The notes: generated by a model from the letters alone, not told the origin. Positions 34,732 to 44,800 are shown, counted from the stretch's first letter. The stretch: 64,000 bases of DNA from Alistipes senegalensis JC50 (GCF_025145645.1 NZ_CP102252.1:992001-1056000), one strand, 5' to 3'. Translations and numbers: made by a program.

Positions 34732-37700
34732 ATGAAAAACCTGTTCAAATTCTGTTTTGCGCTCTTCGTGCTGTCGGTGCTTCCGGCAATGCTTCCGGCG
34801 CAAACGCTTCGCGCCGTCAAAGGCACGGTGTTCGACAGCGACGGAACGACACCCATGGCGGGCGTCAGCGTGCTCGTTCGCGGAACCAACCGCGGAACAA
34901 CGACCGATAAGACCGGTAAATACTCCGTGCAGGCATCCGAAACCGACATCCTCGTCTTTTCATTCCTGGGCTATGCCGAAAAATCGGCCATCGTCGGCAA
35001 CCGCACGTCCATTGACATCGTACTCCAGGAGGACCGCAAGACGATCAACGAGGTCGTCGTGACGGCGCTCGGTATCAAACGCGAGGAAAAGTCGCTCGGA
35101 TATGCCGTCTCGAAAATGAGTGCCGACGAGCTGAACAATGCCGCTTCGAGCAACTGGCTCAACGGTATTGCCGGTAAAGTCGCCGGACTCAACATGAACC
35201 AGGCCGGGGCCGGTCCCGGCGGTTCGATGCGCGTGACCCTGCGCGGCGAATCATCGATCAATCCTGCCGCCAGCGAAGCGCTCTTCGTTATCGACGGCGT
35301 ACCCATGCTCAGCGACATGGACAGCTCGGGAGGATCGACATCGGCCTACGACGCCGGATCGTCCGACATGCCCATCGACTACGGCAACGGCGCCAGCGAC
35401 CTCAACCCCGATGACATCGAGTCGATCACCGTACTGAAAGGTGCCGCCGCAACGGCGCTCTACGGTTCACGCGCCGCCAACGGTGCCATTGTCGTCACGA
35501 CCAAATCGGGTAGCAAGGAACGCGGCGTGCGCGTCACCTACTCGACGACCGTAACGTTCGAAAATGCCGGTTACTGGCCCGATTTCCAGGATCAGTACGG
35601 TTCGGGCGGTATCGGGAACGACCGTTATTACTCGTTCTATAACATTGCGGCCGAGGGGCTTACAAAGACTCAGAATCACCGTTCATGGGGACCGAAATTC
35701 GAAGGGCAGCTCTATTACCAATACGGGGCCAAGAATGAGGACGGGACTTACACCGCCACTCCCTGGGTCGCCCGCGACTGGTACAAAGGTTTCTTCGAAA
35801 CGGGCGTAACCTACAATAATTTCGTGGCGATCGACGGCAGCAACGGCAAGGGGACCTCGGCCCGACTTTCGTTCACCGACAACCGGAACGACTGGATCAC
35901 GCCCAACACGGGTTACAACCGTCAGACCCTCTCCGCATCGTTCCGCTCGGAGGTGACCGACTGGCTGACGCTCGACATGAAGGTCAACTACAACCGCAAG
36001 CAGAGCGATAACCTGCCGCAGTCGGGATACGGCGTATCGACCATCCCTTATACGCTGATGTGGTCGCAGCAGAGCGTGCCTATCAAGTGGTACAAGGACT
36101 ACCGCATCGACGAATATACCCAGAACAATCCCTTCACCACGAGTGCCGACAACCCCTATTTGCAGGCCTATGAGCAACTCAATACAATGCTTCGCAACCG
36201 GGTCTATGGCAATGTAAGCCTCAATGTCAGGCTGGCCAAATGCCTGAGCCTGATGCTGCGCTCGGGATTGGACATGAACAACGAGTTCCGCACACAGCAA
36301 CAGCCCTTCGGTTCGCGCAAGGCTGCCAATGGCAAATACAAGGAACAGCGGCTCTACCGTGCCGAGTTTAACCATGACTTTCTCCTCAAATATGACAATC
36401 GCTGGGGCGATTTCGGACTCAACGCCTCGGTCGGCGGCAACATCATGCGCTACAACCAGAATAACAGCACGATGTGGTCCACGGCGTTGAAGACCCCCGG
36501 AGTTTACAAATTCGCCAATTCAGTGGACCGCCCGCTCTACACCAATACGATCCGCGACAAATCGATCCGCAGCCTCTACGCCATGGCGCAGTTCAGCTAC
36601 AAGGACTACGTTTATCTCGACGTCACGGGGCGCAACGACTGGTCATCGACGCTTGCCAAGGGCAACAACTCCTATTTCTATCCCTCGGTCAGCGCCAGCG
36701 TACTGCTTTCATCGATCTTCGGATTCAGCGAGAAGGCGCCTGCCGTCGATCTGCTGAAAGTGCGCCTTTCATGGGCCAACGTCGGCAACGACACCGATCC
36801 CTACAAGATCAACAACTACTATACGAACAGCGAGTTCGGCGGCGGCTTGATCTATCCTACGGGCATTATCAATGCCGATCTCAAACCCGAGATGGTAGAG
36901 AGTTGGGAGACCGGTTTGGAGGCTCGTTTCTTCAAAGGGCGTCTCGGCGTGGATTTCACCTATTATTACTCTACGAGCCGCAATCAGATTCTCAGTGCTC
37001 CGGTCGATCCCGTCACGGGTTCGCAGAATACGCTCATCAACGCCGGCAAACTCGTGAACAAAGGCATCGAGGTAGCTCTCAGCGGCACACCGGTCCGCAC
37101 GAAGAAATTTCGCTGGGACATCGACGTAGTTTACTCCCGCAACTGCAACGAGGTGCTCGAACTGACCGAAGGGGTCGACCAGTGGGTCATCAGTAAGATC
37201 GCTACGGCGCAGGTCATCGCCCGGCCGGGCGGGACGCTGGGGGCCCTTTACGGCACGGGATTCGAACGCATTCCTGAAGGTGCGACTTGCGTCATGCCCG
37301 ACGGTTCGGTGAAGGACATCTCGGGCGAAATACTCTATGAGAACGGTTACCCTGTGCAGAACAAAACCGAACTGCGGTATCTGGGCGACACGCAGCCGGA
37401 CTGGAAGGGAGGGATCACCATGAAGTTCTCCTACCGAGGCCTGAAACTAAGCGTTTCGGCCGACGGTCAGTTCGGGGGACACGCTTGGTCGCTTTCCAAT
37501 TCGATGTTCTCTTATCTAGGCAAGTTGAACAATTCGCTCGAAGGCCGTTACGACGGACTGGTCGGCAAGGGTTATGTCTATGACTCCGCCACGGGAACCT
37601 ATTCGCCCAACATGGAGGTCACCGAGGAGATCGGAACCTACTATGACCGGGTCTACAACCGCGATAACGTCGAGTCCAACATCTTCTCCACTTCGTTCAT

Positions 37701-37938
37701 CAAACTGCGTGAGGTGCGTCTGGAATACTCGCTGCCGAAAAAATGGATGGAGAAAACGCGCTTCCTGCGCGGCGTCAGTGTCGCGGTCTTCGGCCGCAAT
37801 CTGGCCATGTGGACGCGCTGGCCGCAATACGACCCCGAGATTGCGGCACTGAACGGATCGACCATCACCACGGGCTTCGAATCCGGACAGTTCCCCATGA
37901 CCCGTTCTTACGGGTTCAACGTAAAACTTCAATTCTAA
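34732..37938 (+). CDS. SusC/RagA-type TonB-dependent outer-membrane transporter
   Basis: 1068 residues from ATG 34732; an in-frame ATG at 34702 would overlap the yhcH end and weaken the signal peptide. Signal (about 1-24, ending PAQT), carboxypeptidase-regulatory-like domain (about 28-105, VKGTVFDSDGTTPMAGVSVLVRG), TonB-box region INEVVVTALGIKREEKSLGY, plug with TALYGSRAANGAIVVTTK, and a barrel ending in NVKLQF. It forms the outer-membrane import step of the LacI-controlled locus together with the SusD-like protein 12 bp downstream. Confidence 0.95.
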   Translation: MKNLFKFCFALFVLSVLPAMLPAQTLRAVKGTVFDSDGTTPMAGVSVLVRGTNRGTTTDKTGKYSVQASETDILVFSFLGYAEKSAIVGNRTSIDIVLQEDRKTINEVVVTALGIKREEKSLGYAVSKMSADELNNAASSNWLNGIAGKVAGLNMNQAGAGPGGSMRVTLRGESSINPAASEALFVIDGVPMLSDMDSSGGSTSAYDAGSSDMPIDYGNGASDLNPDDIESITVLKGAAATALYGSRAANGAIVVTTKSGSKERGVRVTYSTTVTFENAGYWPDFQDQYGSGGIGNDRYYSFYNIAAEGLTKTQNHRSWGPKFEGQLYYQYGAKNEDGTYTATPWVARDWYKGFFETGVTYNNFVAIDGSNGKGTSARLSFTDNRNDWITPNTGYNRQTLSASFRSEVTDWLTLDMKVNYNRKQSDNLPQSGYGVSTIPYTLMWSQQSVPIKWYKDYRIDEYTQNNPFTTSADNPYLQAYEQLNTMLRNRVYGNVSLNVRLAKCLSLMLRSGLDMNNEFRTQQQPFGSRKAANGKYKEQRLYRAEFNHDFLLKYDNRWGDFGLNASVGGNIMRYNQNNSTMWSTALKTPGVYKFANSVDRPLYTNTIRDKSIRSLYAMAQFSYKDYVYLDVTGRNDWSSTLAKGNNSYFYPSVSASVLLSSIFGFSEKAPAVDLLKVRLSWANVGNDTDPYKINNYYTNSEFGGGLIYPTGIINADLKPEMVESWETGLEARFFKGRLGVDFTYYYSTSRNQILSAPVDPVTGSQNTLINAGKLVNKGIEVALSGTPVRTKKFRWDIDVVYSRNCNEVLELTEGVDQWVISKIATAQVIARPGGTLGALYGTGFERIPEGATCVMPDGSVKDISGEILYENGYPVQNKTELRYLGDTQPDWKGGITMKFSYRGLKLSVSADGQFGGHAWSLSNSMFSYLGKLNNSLEGRYDGLVGKGYVYDSATGTYSPNMEVTEEIGTYYDRVYNRDNVESNIFSTSFIKLREVRLEYSLPKKWMEKTRFLRGVSVAVFGRNLAMWTRWPQYDPEIAALNGSTITTGFESGQFPMTRSYGFNVKLQF

Positions 37939-37950
37939 AATCCCGCAGTT

Positions 37951-39432
37951 ATGAAAAACATACGCACACTCTGCCTGACGACGCTCCTCGCCGCTGCGAC
38001 GATTGTATCGTGTCAGAAATTGGAGGAGATGAACAACAACCCCAACCAGATCACCCTTGGGGAAACTGCGCCCTCATCACTGCTGCAGAACCTGCTCTAC
38101 GACGGCAACTGGACGCTGCAATACCGCTCGTGGCGCATTAACGGCGACCTGATGCAGTATGCCATGCAGTCCGACGGACTGGAGAAGATCTCGTGTTTCG
38201 TCCTTAAGGCCAGCGATTCGGAGATGCTGTGGCGCAACCTCAGCGGCTCATGCATGAACGCCGTGCACATGGCCCGGCTGGCCGTGGACCAGGACGACCC
38301 CAACAGCCAGGCTATTGCAATCACCCTGAAAGCCTTTTACGTCTCGGCGATGACCGATATTTTCGGCGACATGCCCTATTCCGAGGCGTTCCGGATTGTC
38401 GGCGACAACATTACCCACCCCAAATACGACGAACAGAAGGACATCTACGCCTCGCTGTGCGACGAGCTGAAAACAGCCGACGGGCTGTACGACACGTCGG
38501 CGGCCTATGATGACGCGGGCTACGACCTGCTCTACAACGGCGACCTGAAAAAGTGGCGGAAATTCACCAATGCCCTGCGGCTGCGGCTGTTGTTGCGCCA
38601 GAGCCGTCGAGTCGACGTTTCGGCCGCAATGCAGGAGGTGGTCTCGGCCGGAGCACTCTTTGAAAATAACGCCGACGGGGCTATCCTGCGGTTCACGGGT
38701 GTCGTGCCGTTCTTCAACGGTTTCGGTCCCTCGGGTTCGCTGACGGCGCCTGCCGCTTCGCAGAACAAACGTATGTGTTCGCGCCTGATCGGCCTGCTGG
38801 ACGACAGCGGCGACCCGCGCCTCTCCAAATATGCGGACCCGGTCACGGTCAGCGGACAGCAGGTCTATCAAGGCATGCTTTCGGGGCAGGAGGACGATTA
38901 CATCAATGCGAACAAGAGCACCACGTCGAACTATGCCCGTGCGCTTTCGAGCGACATACAGCCTTCGACCTTCATGTCGTACGCCGAACAGCAGTTCATC
39001 CTGGCCGAAGCCGCTGCGCGCGGATATATTGCCGGCGACGCCGAAGCGTATTACAAGCAGGCTGTCCGGGCTTCCGTGACCGAATGGTGCGGCGATGCGG
39101 CTGCCTCGGCAGCCGATCTGACACTCGCACATCCCCGGGTACAGTACGACGGTACGATCGAGCGGATCATCGAGCAGAAATGGGTCAGCCTCTTCATGGT
39201 GGGCTTCGAGGCATGGTGCGACTACCGCCGCACGGGCTATCCGACGCTCGAGATCGGCCCGGCCTGCGAGAACAAGAATGCGAACGGCGTAGCCACGCTT
39301 CCTACCCGTCTGTGCTATCCGACCATCAGCCAGACCGCCAACGAGGTGCAATATCGTGCAGCCGTCGAACGCATGGGCGGTAAGGACGACATGCTGACCA
39401 AGGTATGGTGGGCCTCGGGAACCAATTACTAA
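37951..39432 (+). CDS. SusD-like surface lipoprotein (SusD-like_2 type)
   Basis: 493 residues with lipobox TIVSC (Cys21). The start of the mature part (EEMNNNPNQITLGETAPSSLLQNLLY) and the blocks ITLKAFYVSAMTDIFGDMPYSEAF and SYAEQQFILAEAAARGYI are those of the second SusD family (the SusD-like_2/PF12771 group) rather than classical SusD. Outer-membrane surface partner of the adjacent SusC. Ends 17 bp before the BACON lipoprotein gene. Confidence 0.9.
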   Translation: MKNIRTLCLTTLLAAATIVSCQKLEEMNNNPNQITLGETAPSSLLQNLLYDGNWTLQYRSWRINGDLMQYAMQSDGLEKISCFVLKASDSEMLWRNLSGSCMNAVHMARLAVDQDDPNSQAIAITLKAFYVSAMTDIFGDMPYSEAFRIVGDNITHPKYDEQKDIYASLCDELKTADGLYDTSAAYDDAGYDLLYNGDLKKWRKFTNALRLRLLLRQSRRVDVSAAMQEVVSAGALFENNADGAILRFTGVVPFFNGFGPSGSLTAPAASQNKRMCSRLIGLLDDSGDPRLSKYADPVTVSGQQVYQGMLSGQEDDYINANKSTTSNYARALSSDIQPSTFMSYAEQQFILAEAAARGYIAGDAEAYYKQAVRASVTEWCGDAAASAADLTLAHPRVQYDGTIERIIEQKWVSLFMVGFEAWCDYRRTGYPTLEIGPACENKNANGVATLPTRLCYPTISQTANEVQYRAAVERMGGKDDMLTKVWWASGTNY

Positions 39433-39449
39433 CCTTTAATTCGAAGACT

Positions 39450-40991
39450 ATGAAACGATTCAGAATACTTGCATTGCTGCTTCCGATACTTTGGACGGCA
39501 GGCTGCGAGAATGATGAAAATGGGGTAGCGCCCTATTTCGAGAGCGACTACTCCGCCGAAAATCCCATCCAGCTCGAGCCGCAAGGGGGAGCCGCGGACA
39601 AAACACAGGAAGTGCGTGTCGTCGTAAGGTCGAACATCAGCTGGACCGTCGCGAGCGACGCCGAAGAGTGGTGTACGGTGTATCCGGCCGCAGGAAAGGA
39701 TGAAGGCCGTTTTTATGTGACCGTCCAGGTTCAGGACCAGCCTTATCCGCGCAGTTGTACCCTGACCGCCCGCGACGGCGGGGGCAATGTCGTTGCAACC
39801 ATCCCCGTCAACCAGAGCGCTCCCGCGAAACGCCTTGAAATCGCGGAGCCGGAGATTACGGTCAGCGCCGACGGCGACGAAATAGCCATCGGTGTCGATA
39901 CGAATATCGATTGGGGAGCCGAATTGGTCGATGCCGCCGACGCTGCGTGGGTGACGCTCGGCGCGCCCGACCTGGAAGCCGACCGGCTGCCCGTTTCGGT
40001 CACGCCGTACAGCGGCGACCGACAGGCACGTATCCGGATCTATGCGCTCGACGAACCTTCGCTGGAGCAAACGCTCACCCTGATACAGACCAGCGTTTTG
40101 ATGCTTTCCGACTTCACGACGCTCGATGCCGTACCGCATAACACGCTGGTTACGCTCCGGAACGTCAATTTCGCAGTTCCCCTGGGTACGCTCTACAACC
40201 TGACCCTCGCGGGATTCGAATGCGACCTCACGATCCGCGACAGCAAAGGCAATACCTTTACGGTGCGCACTCGCGATAGCGATGGTTTCAAACACGCGCA
40301 GAACATCCTTTTCGGGGATTATAACCTGACGGGCTCCATCGACCGTTCGGGTTCCACTCCCGCACTGAGGCTGCGTTCGGAGGCCGACATGGTGAAGATC
40401 GCCGCCGAGTCCTACCGTTCGATCGCAGAGTGGTACGGGGATAAGAGTGCGGTTTCGGATACGGGCTGGAGCGTGGCAAAGGGTTCGGGAACGGCTACGT
40501 TCGGTGTAAAGATCAACAGCGCCGGTGCCGATGTCAAGTCCTCGTTCGCCCGCAGGGATTGTACGAAGGCGTATGCTGCCGACAACACCTATTGGGGGCC
40601 GAGTCTCAAGTCATGGGACGGTTCGGGACAATACTACAAGTTCACGGTTTCGACCGCCGGTATATCGGAAGACATCTACCTGTCGCTTTGGACTTTGTCG
40701 TTCAGCTCGTCGGTTGCCGAACTGAAAGTCGAATGGGCCGAGAGCCCCGATGCGGCGACGTGGACCGACTGCGGCGTGGTGCTCACGCAGAACAATGCGG
40801 CGAACGGCACCAGCAACGAATACTTTCTGGGGACGTACAGCGTGCGTGCACCCGGCGCTCAGAACCGTGAGACGGTCTGCTTCCGGGTTTCGAAAGCCTC
40901 GGACAAACGGGCCGACGGCAAGACATCGGTCATCAGCGCCATGGGCCCGAATTACATGTGTTATTTCGGCGTCTTTGCGCTGAACGAATAA
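39450..40991 (+). CDS. Lipoprotein with tandem BACON-type domains
   Basis: 513 residues from ATG 39450 (an upstream in-frame ATG at 39405 lies inside susD). Lipobox TAGC. Two BACON-like modules follow (about 45-125, EVRVVVRSNISWTVASDAEEWCTVYPAAG, and about 130-210, IAIGVDTNIDWGAELVDAADAAWVTL). Next comes an OB-fold-like/DUF5689-type region (LSDFTTLDAVPHNTLVTLRNVNFAV), and then a C-terminal beta-sandwich of about 170 residues. It probably binds glycan at the surface, the SusE/F position of this PUL. No catalytic motif seen. A long hairpin follows the stop. Confidence 0.75.
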   Translation: MKRFRILALLLPILWTAGCENDENGVAPYFESDYSAENPIQLEPQGGAADKTQEVRVVVRSNISWTVASDAEEWCTVYPAAGKDEGRFYVTVQVQDQPYPRSCTLTARDGGGNVVATIPVNQSAPAKRLEIAEPEITVSADGDEIAIGVDTNIDWGAELVDAADAAWVTLGAPDLEADRLPVSVTPYSGDRQARIRIYALDEPSLEQTLTLIQTSVLMLSDFTTLDAVPHNTLVTLRNVNFAVPLGTLYNLTLAGFECDLTIRDSKGNTFTVRTRDSDGFKHAQNILFGDYNLTGSIDRSGSTPALRLRSEADMVKIAAESYRSIAEWYGDKSAVSDTGWSVAKGSGTATFGVKINSAGADVKSSFARRDCTKAYAADNTYWGPSLKSWDGSGQYYKFTVSTAGISEDIYLSLWTLSFSSSVAELKVEWAESPDAATWTDCGVVLTQNNAANGTSNEYFLGTYSVRAPGAQNRETVCFRVSKASDKRADGKTSVISAMGPNYMCYFGVFALNE

Positions 40992-41012
40992 CCGTCCGGA
41001 CATTGTCGGGTT

Positions 41013-41052
41013 TTCCGTCCGCCCGAACGCCCCGGCTGCCGGGCGGACGGAA
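41013..41052. repeat. Perfect 13-bp inverted repeat in an operon gap
   Basis: Arms at 41013-41025 and 41040-41052 (TTCCGTCCGCCCG and its complement) with a 14-nt loop, in the 94-bp gap between the BACON gene and the first beta-helix gene. There is no T-run, so it is more likely an mRNA-stabilising or attenuating hairpin than a full terminator. Confidence 0.7.
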
Positions 41053-41085
41053 GGCTCTACAATCCGGAACCAAAAACAACCCATT

Positions 41086-42936
41086 ATGACCCGACTGAAA
41101 ACCATATTCCTGCCCGTTCTTCTGTTTGCAATGGCCTGTACGGGGGATTCGACCGGCAAGCCTTCGCAGAACGGCCCCGACGGCCCCGGTTCCGGAGGGA
41201 CGACACTGCCCGAAGGGACGGTGTCGATCACCGATTTCCGTGCCGCGGCGGCCGGCGGAGATTGGCACAAGGCTTTTACGGAGGCTTTCCGGGTTGCCGA
41301 CCGGATTCTCGTCCCTGATGGAGAATATCCGCTCTCACCCCTTATGGTGCCTTCGGGCAAGATGATCGAAGGAGCCGGCGCGGGTACGGTCTTCACGCCG
41401 CTCGGCTCGATCCTGTTCCGGGTGGAAGGCTCGGCCGACGACGAAATCCCGGTCGTGAACCACATTCCCGATTTCTCCTCGGCGATCGAAGTGGCTTCGG
41501 TCCGGGAGTTAGTTCCGGGCGATCTGGTCATTCTGAAATCACAGCGTAACTGCATGTTCCGCGAAGATGCGGGCGATTGGACCCTGGGGCAGACGACCAA
41601 AAACAGCCGGACCTGTTTTTTTGGCGAACTGCTCACGGTCCGTTTGGCGGCAGGCAATACCGTAACGACCGAAGAAGCAACTCTTTTTCCCTTCTACCGC
41701 AGCGATGCATCTCAGGAAACGGTGAAAGCGGGCTTTGAGACGCGCGCTGGCTCGACCCTGCAACGGATCGATGCCGTGCGGGATACGCACCTGAAAAATT
41801 TCACGATCCGTGTGTCGAGAGCTTGCTCCGAGATCGTGCGGATTAAATGGGCCGAGAACTGCACGGTCGAGCAAGTCACATTCCGCGTTTCAGCCGTTCC
41901 GGACGATTCGTTTATGGTGCTCAAGATCTATTTGGCGCGTAACTGCAAGGCCGTCGGCTGCCGGTCGGAATACTCCTCGGCGCTGATTGCCGATCTCCAG
42001 AAACGCATGACGAAGAATTACGACTGCTATTCGACCTACAATAACTTCCGCATCATCAGTTCCCAGGAGTGTGTGCTGGAGAACTGTACCGACAATTTCG
42101 CCTCCCATGCCTTCAACATCACCTACTCCTCCGGCGGCATTCCGAGCATCCGCTGCAAAATACGGAACTGCCGGGCTGTCAATTCGGTCTGGGCGGGCGT
42201 GATCGCGCAGCAGTGTACGCCGTGGAGCGAACTTGCAGGCAATACGGTCGAACGGTCGGGGCAGGGGGTGTTGGCCGGATGCCGTGGTTCAAAGATCGTG
42301 AACAATACGGTCAGCACTCATCTGCCCTTTTCAACCGACTATTATTATACGCGGATCGCCCGGGGCGGCACGGTCGGCGTAGCTGTTTTCGAAGGTTATG
42401 CCCGCAACTGCGAAATCCGGGGCAACCGCGTGGAGAATTTCTACACCGGAATCGCCGTATTGGATGGTTATGAGGAACTGAATGTCTTCGACCGGGTCGA
42501 TGCCGTCATCGCCGACAACACGGTCAGGAACTGCATCCACGGTTTTTACCATTATCGCAATTCATACAATACCGCCCGCGGTGCAATGCATGTGACGCTT
42601 TCGTGCAATGTGTTGAACGGCGCGGGAGACAGCGTATCGGCCGGGGGCAAACAACGGGAAACTTACGGTATTCGCCTTTCGGACCGCTGCGGGGAGTATG
42701 CTATCCGCTCCAATGCGACCGATGGGTTCCGCTACGGCGCTGCTTTGGGCTGTATGCCCGATTACATGACACTCGATGCCAACCGTTTCTCCAACGGCCG
42801 TTACGGGATTTTTCTCGACGATCTGTCGGGCACGGGCGAAACCGGGGATATTCACTTGCACGACAGCGACAACACTTTTTCTTCGATCCTGATTCCGCGT
42901 CAGGGGCTGGATCAGGCGTGCGTAAAAAACTATTGA
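41086..42936 (+). CDS. Right-handed beta-helix lipoprotein (pectate-lyase-3-like), copy 1
   Basis: 616 residues; lipobox FAMAC. Residues about 45-130 resemble the Pectate_lyase_3 entry segment (ITDFRAAAAGGDWHKAFTEAFRVADRILVPDGEYPLSPLMVPSGKMIEGAG), followed by about 450 residues of short repeating beta-strands with Asn/Cys ladders (ENCTDNFASHAFNIT, RNCRAVNSVWAGVIAQQ, FYTGIAVLDGYEELN). That is a right-handed parallel beta-helix, seen in polygalacturonases, pectate lyases and sugar epimerases. Specific catalytic residues cannot be named. It is paralogous with the next gene, which starts 2 bp after its stop. Confidence 0.8.
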   Translation: MTRLKTIFLPVLLFAMACTGDSTGKPSQNGPDGPGSGGTTLPEGTVSITDFRAAAAGGDWHKAFTEAFRVADRILVPDGEYPLSPLMVPSGKMIEGAGAGTVFTPLGSILFRVEGSADDEIPVVNHIPDFSSAIEVASVRELVPGDLVILKSQRNCMFREDAGDWTLGQTTKNSRTCFFGELLTVRLAAGNTVTTEEATLFPFYRSDASQETVKAGFETRAGSTLQRIDAVRDTHLKNFTIRVSRACSEIVRIKWAENCTVEQVTFRVSAVPDDSFMVLKIYLARNCKAVGCRSEYSSALIADLQKRMTKNYDCYSTYNNFRIISSQECVLENCTDNFASHAFNITYSSGGIPSIRCKIRNCRAVNSVWAGVIAQQCTPWSELAGNTVERSGQGVLAGCRGSKIVNNTVSTHLPFSTDYYYTRIARGGTVGVAVFEGYARNCEIRGNRVENFYTGIAVLDGYEELNVFDRVDAVIADNTVRNCIHGFYHYRNSYNTARGAMHVTLSCNVLNGAGDSVSAGGKQRETYGIRLSDRCGEYAIRSNATDGFRYGAALGCMPDYMTLDANRFSNGRYGIFLDDLSGTGETGDIHLHDSDNTFSSILIPRQGLDQACVKNY

Positions 42937-42938
42937 TT

Positions 42939-44684
42939 ATGAAACGCTTTATCATCTCGGTACTCCTGCTTGCCGCGGCCGAAACCCTGTGTGCCCAGCG
43001 GGTCGTGCTTTCCGACTACGCCGCAAACAAATCGGGCGACGATTGGGCGGGGGCTTTCGCCGCCGCTTTCGCCGAAGGCGATTTCGTCTACGTGCCCGAA
43101 GGGGAGTATTATTGCTCCGAAGTCCGCGTTCCGGGCGGCAAGACCATTGCCGGGGCCGGAAACGCGACCCGTTTCCGGCCTTTGGGCAAAGTGCTGTTCT
43201 GCGTGGAGGGCGTCGTTGAGGAAGAGCGCCTCTTGGCCGAAGACATGGCCGATTTCTCTCGGACCATGCGGCTCGTATCGGCCGACGGACTGCTCCCGGG
43301 CGACGACCTGCTGCTGATCGGACAGCGCAACAGCATGATGCGTGAAGACTGCGGTCCGGAATGGACGCTCGGACGGACCTACAAGAAAACCTGTCCGTTC
43401 GGGGAGTTTCTCACGGTCGAAACCGTTGAAGGCTGTGTCGTCACGACCACGACCGCAACGCTTTTTCCGTTCTATTACAAAGACGCTTCGCGCGAGACAA
43501 TCCTCGAAGAATATCCCATCAAGCGCCGGCATACGACCGTACAGCGGCTCCGGATGGTGAAGAATAGCCACCTGCGTAATTTCACGGTCGTTAATACGGC
43601 GGATTGCACAGGGGCTATATCGTTCCGGTATGCCGAGCAATGCTCTGCACGGAATATCCGAGTCGAGATTCCTGCCGTGGCCGACAATTACTGCCCCTTT
43701 TCGATCAACTGGTCGAAATACGTCAGCTGCCTGGGATGTTCTACAATGTTCGATGAGGAACTGGCGGCTTCGTTGAAACCGATTGCTGCCGAAGGGTTCA
43801 AAGCCTATTCGCGTTACAACCTTTTCTGCATTTTCGCCTCATTCGGCTGCGGGTTCGAGCAATGCGAATCGGATTTTTCGACGCACGCTTTCAACATTAC
43901 TGCCGGGCGGGTCGGCCATATCCCCTGTGTAGGATGTTATGTGCGAAATTGCCGTGCTTCGAACGCTTTGTGGGCCGGAGTCATCGTGCAGCAGGCTTGC
44001 TGCAACTCCCTGCTCGAAGGCAACAAGGTTTCCGGTTCGGCCCAGGGAGTCGTCTCGGGAGGACGCAACACCGTCATCCGTAACAACGAGGTGTATTGCG
44101 ACCTGCCGTTCGAGACCAATTATTATTACGCCCACGCCAAACGGGGCGGGACCTCGGGCGTGGGGCTGTTCGAAGGGTATGCTGGCGGATCTGTCATCGA
44201 GAACAACGTGATTACGGGAGCACGCACGGGCATTCTGATCATCGACGGCTACGAGCAGAACAATATTTTCACCGAAGGTGATATCGTCATCCGCGGCAAT
44301 CGAACCCATGAATGTCTCAACGGGTTCTTCCTTTACAAAAACAAATATAATCGGGACCTGAACCGGCTGAATATCCTGCTGGAAGAGAATAGTTTCATAC
44401 GCGATAGCGGCACCACCGCGAGAATCGGCGGCCATGATTCGAGTTCCTACGGCATACGTCTCTTTCCGCGCACCTGTGGTGTGACACTGCGAGGCAATGC
44501 CGTTTCTGGCTGTAAATACGGGATGTTCGTTTCGTCTCCGGCCGAGGAGATCGTTGTTGAAGGTAATGTCGTTCAGAATACGACTTACGGAATTTCACGT
44601 AAACGCAACGAGCATCCACAAATTGGGCTTCAGACTAAAAACAATACGTTTATCCATGTTAAAACTCAGGAAAAAGAGTGGTGA
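42939..44684 (+). CDS. Right-handed beta-helix secreted protein (pectate-lyase-3-like), copy 2
   Basis: 581 residues from ATG 42939. It has a cleavable signal ending LCAQ rather than a lipobox, so it should be periplasmic while copy 1 is membrane-anchored. The organisation matches copy 1 block by block: VYVPEGEYYCSEVRVPGGKTIAGAG, LLPGDDLLLIGQRNSMMREDCG, CESDFSTHAFNIT, RNCRASNALWAGVIVQQ and ARTGILIIDGYEQNNIF. The conserved ESDFSTHAFNIT and DGYE segments common to both copies are the best candidates for an active or ligand site. It is the last gene of the LacI-controlled series; a tRNA fragment follows. Confidence 0.8.
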   Translation: MKRFIISVLLLAAAETLCAQRVVLSDYAANKSGDDWAGAFAAAFAEGDFVYVPEGEYYCSEVRVPGGKTIAGAGNATRFRPLGKVLFCVEGVVEEERLLAEDMADFSRTMRLVSADGLLPGDDLLLIGQRNSMMREDCGPEWTLGRTYKKTCPFGEFLTVETVEGCVVTTTTATLFPFYYKDASRETILEEYPIKRRHTTVQRLRMVKNSHLRNFTVVNTADCTGAISFRYAEQCSARNIRVEIPAVADNYCPFSINWSKYVSCLGCSTMFDEELAASLKPIAAEGFKAYSRYNLFCIFASFGCGFEQCESDFSTHAFNITAGRVGHIPCVGCYVRNCRASNALWAGVIVQQACCNSLLEGNKVSGSAQGVVSGGRNTVIRNNEVYCDLPFETNYYYAHAKRGGTSGVGLFEGYAGGSVIENNVITGARTGILIIDGYEQNNIFTEGDIVIRGNRTHECLNGFFLYKNKYNRDLNRLNILLEENSFIRDSGTTARIGGHDSSSYGIRLFPRTCGVTLRGNAVSGCKYGMFVSSPAEEIVVEGNVVQNTTYGISRKRNEHPQIGLQTKNNTFIHVKTQEKEW

Positions 44685-44734
44685 TGGCAATAAGTAGGTT
44701 GAAAGTGTATAATCTGTTCTCTTTCTGTTTTTCG

Positions 44735-44799
44735 AGTCGGTTTAGAGTGCTTGCTCGACAAGCCGGATGTTTGCGGTTCAAATCCGCTTGTTCCCACCA
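44735..44799 (+). pseudogene. 3' fragment of a tRNA-Val(GAC)
   Basis: From the D-loop onward the DNA folds as a tRNA: D-loop with GG at 44739-44740, anticodon loop 44755-44761 with GAC at 44757-44759, T-arm with TTCAAAT loop 44777-44783 (four of five stem pairs), acceptor strand TGTTCCC and encoded CCA at 44797-44799. The 5' acceptor strand (expected GGGAACA) and the D-stem partner are missing, position 33 is C, and one anticodon-stem pair is broken. This is what remains when an element integrates at a tRNA 3' end, or it is a decayed tRNA. Confidence 0.55.
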
Positions 44800-44800
44800 A

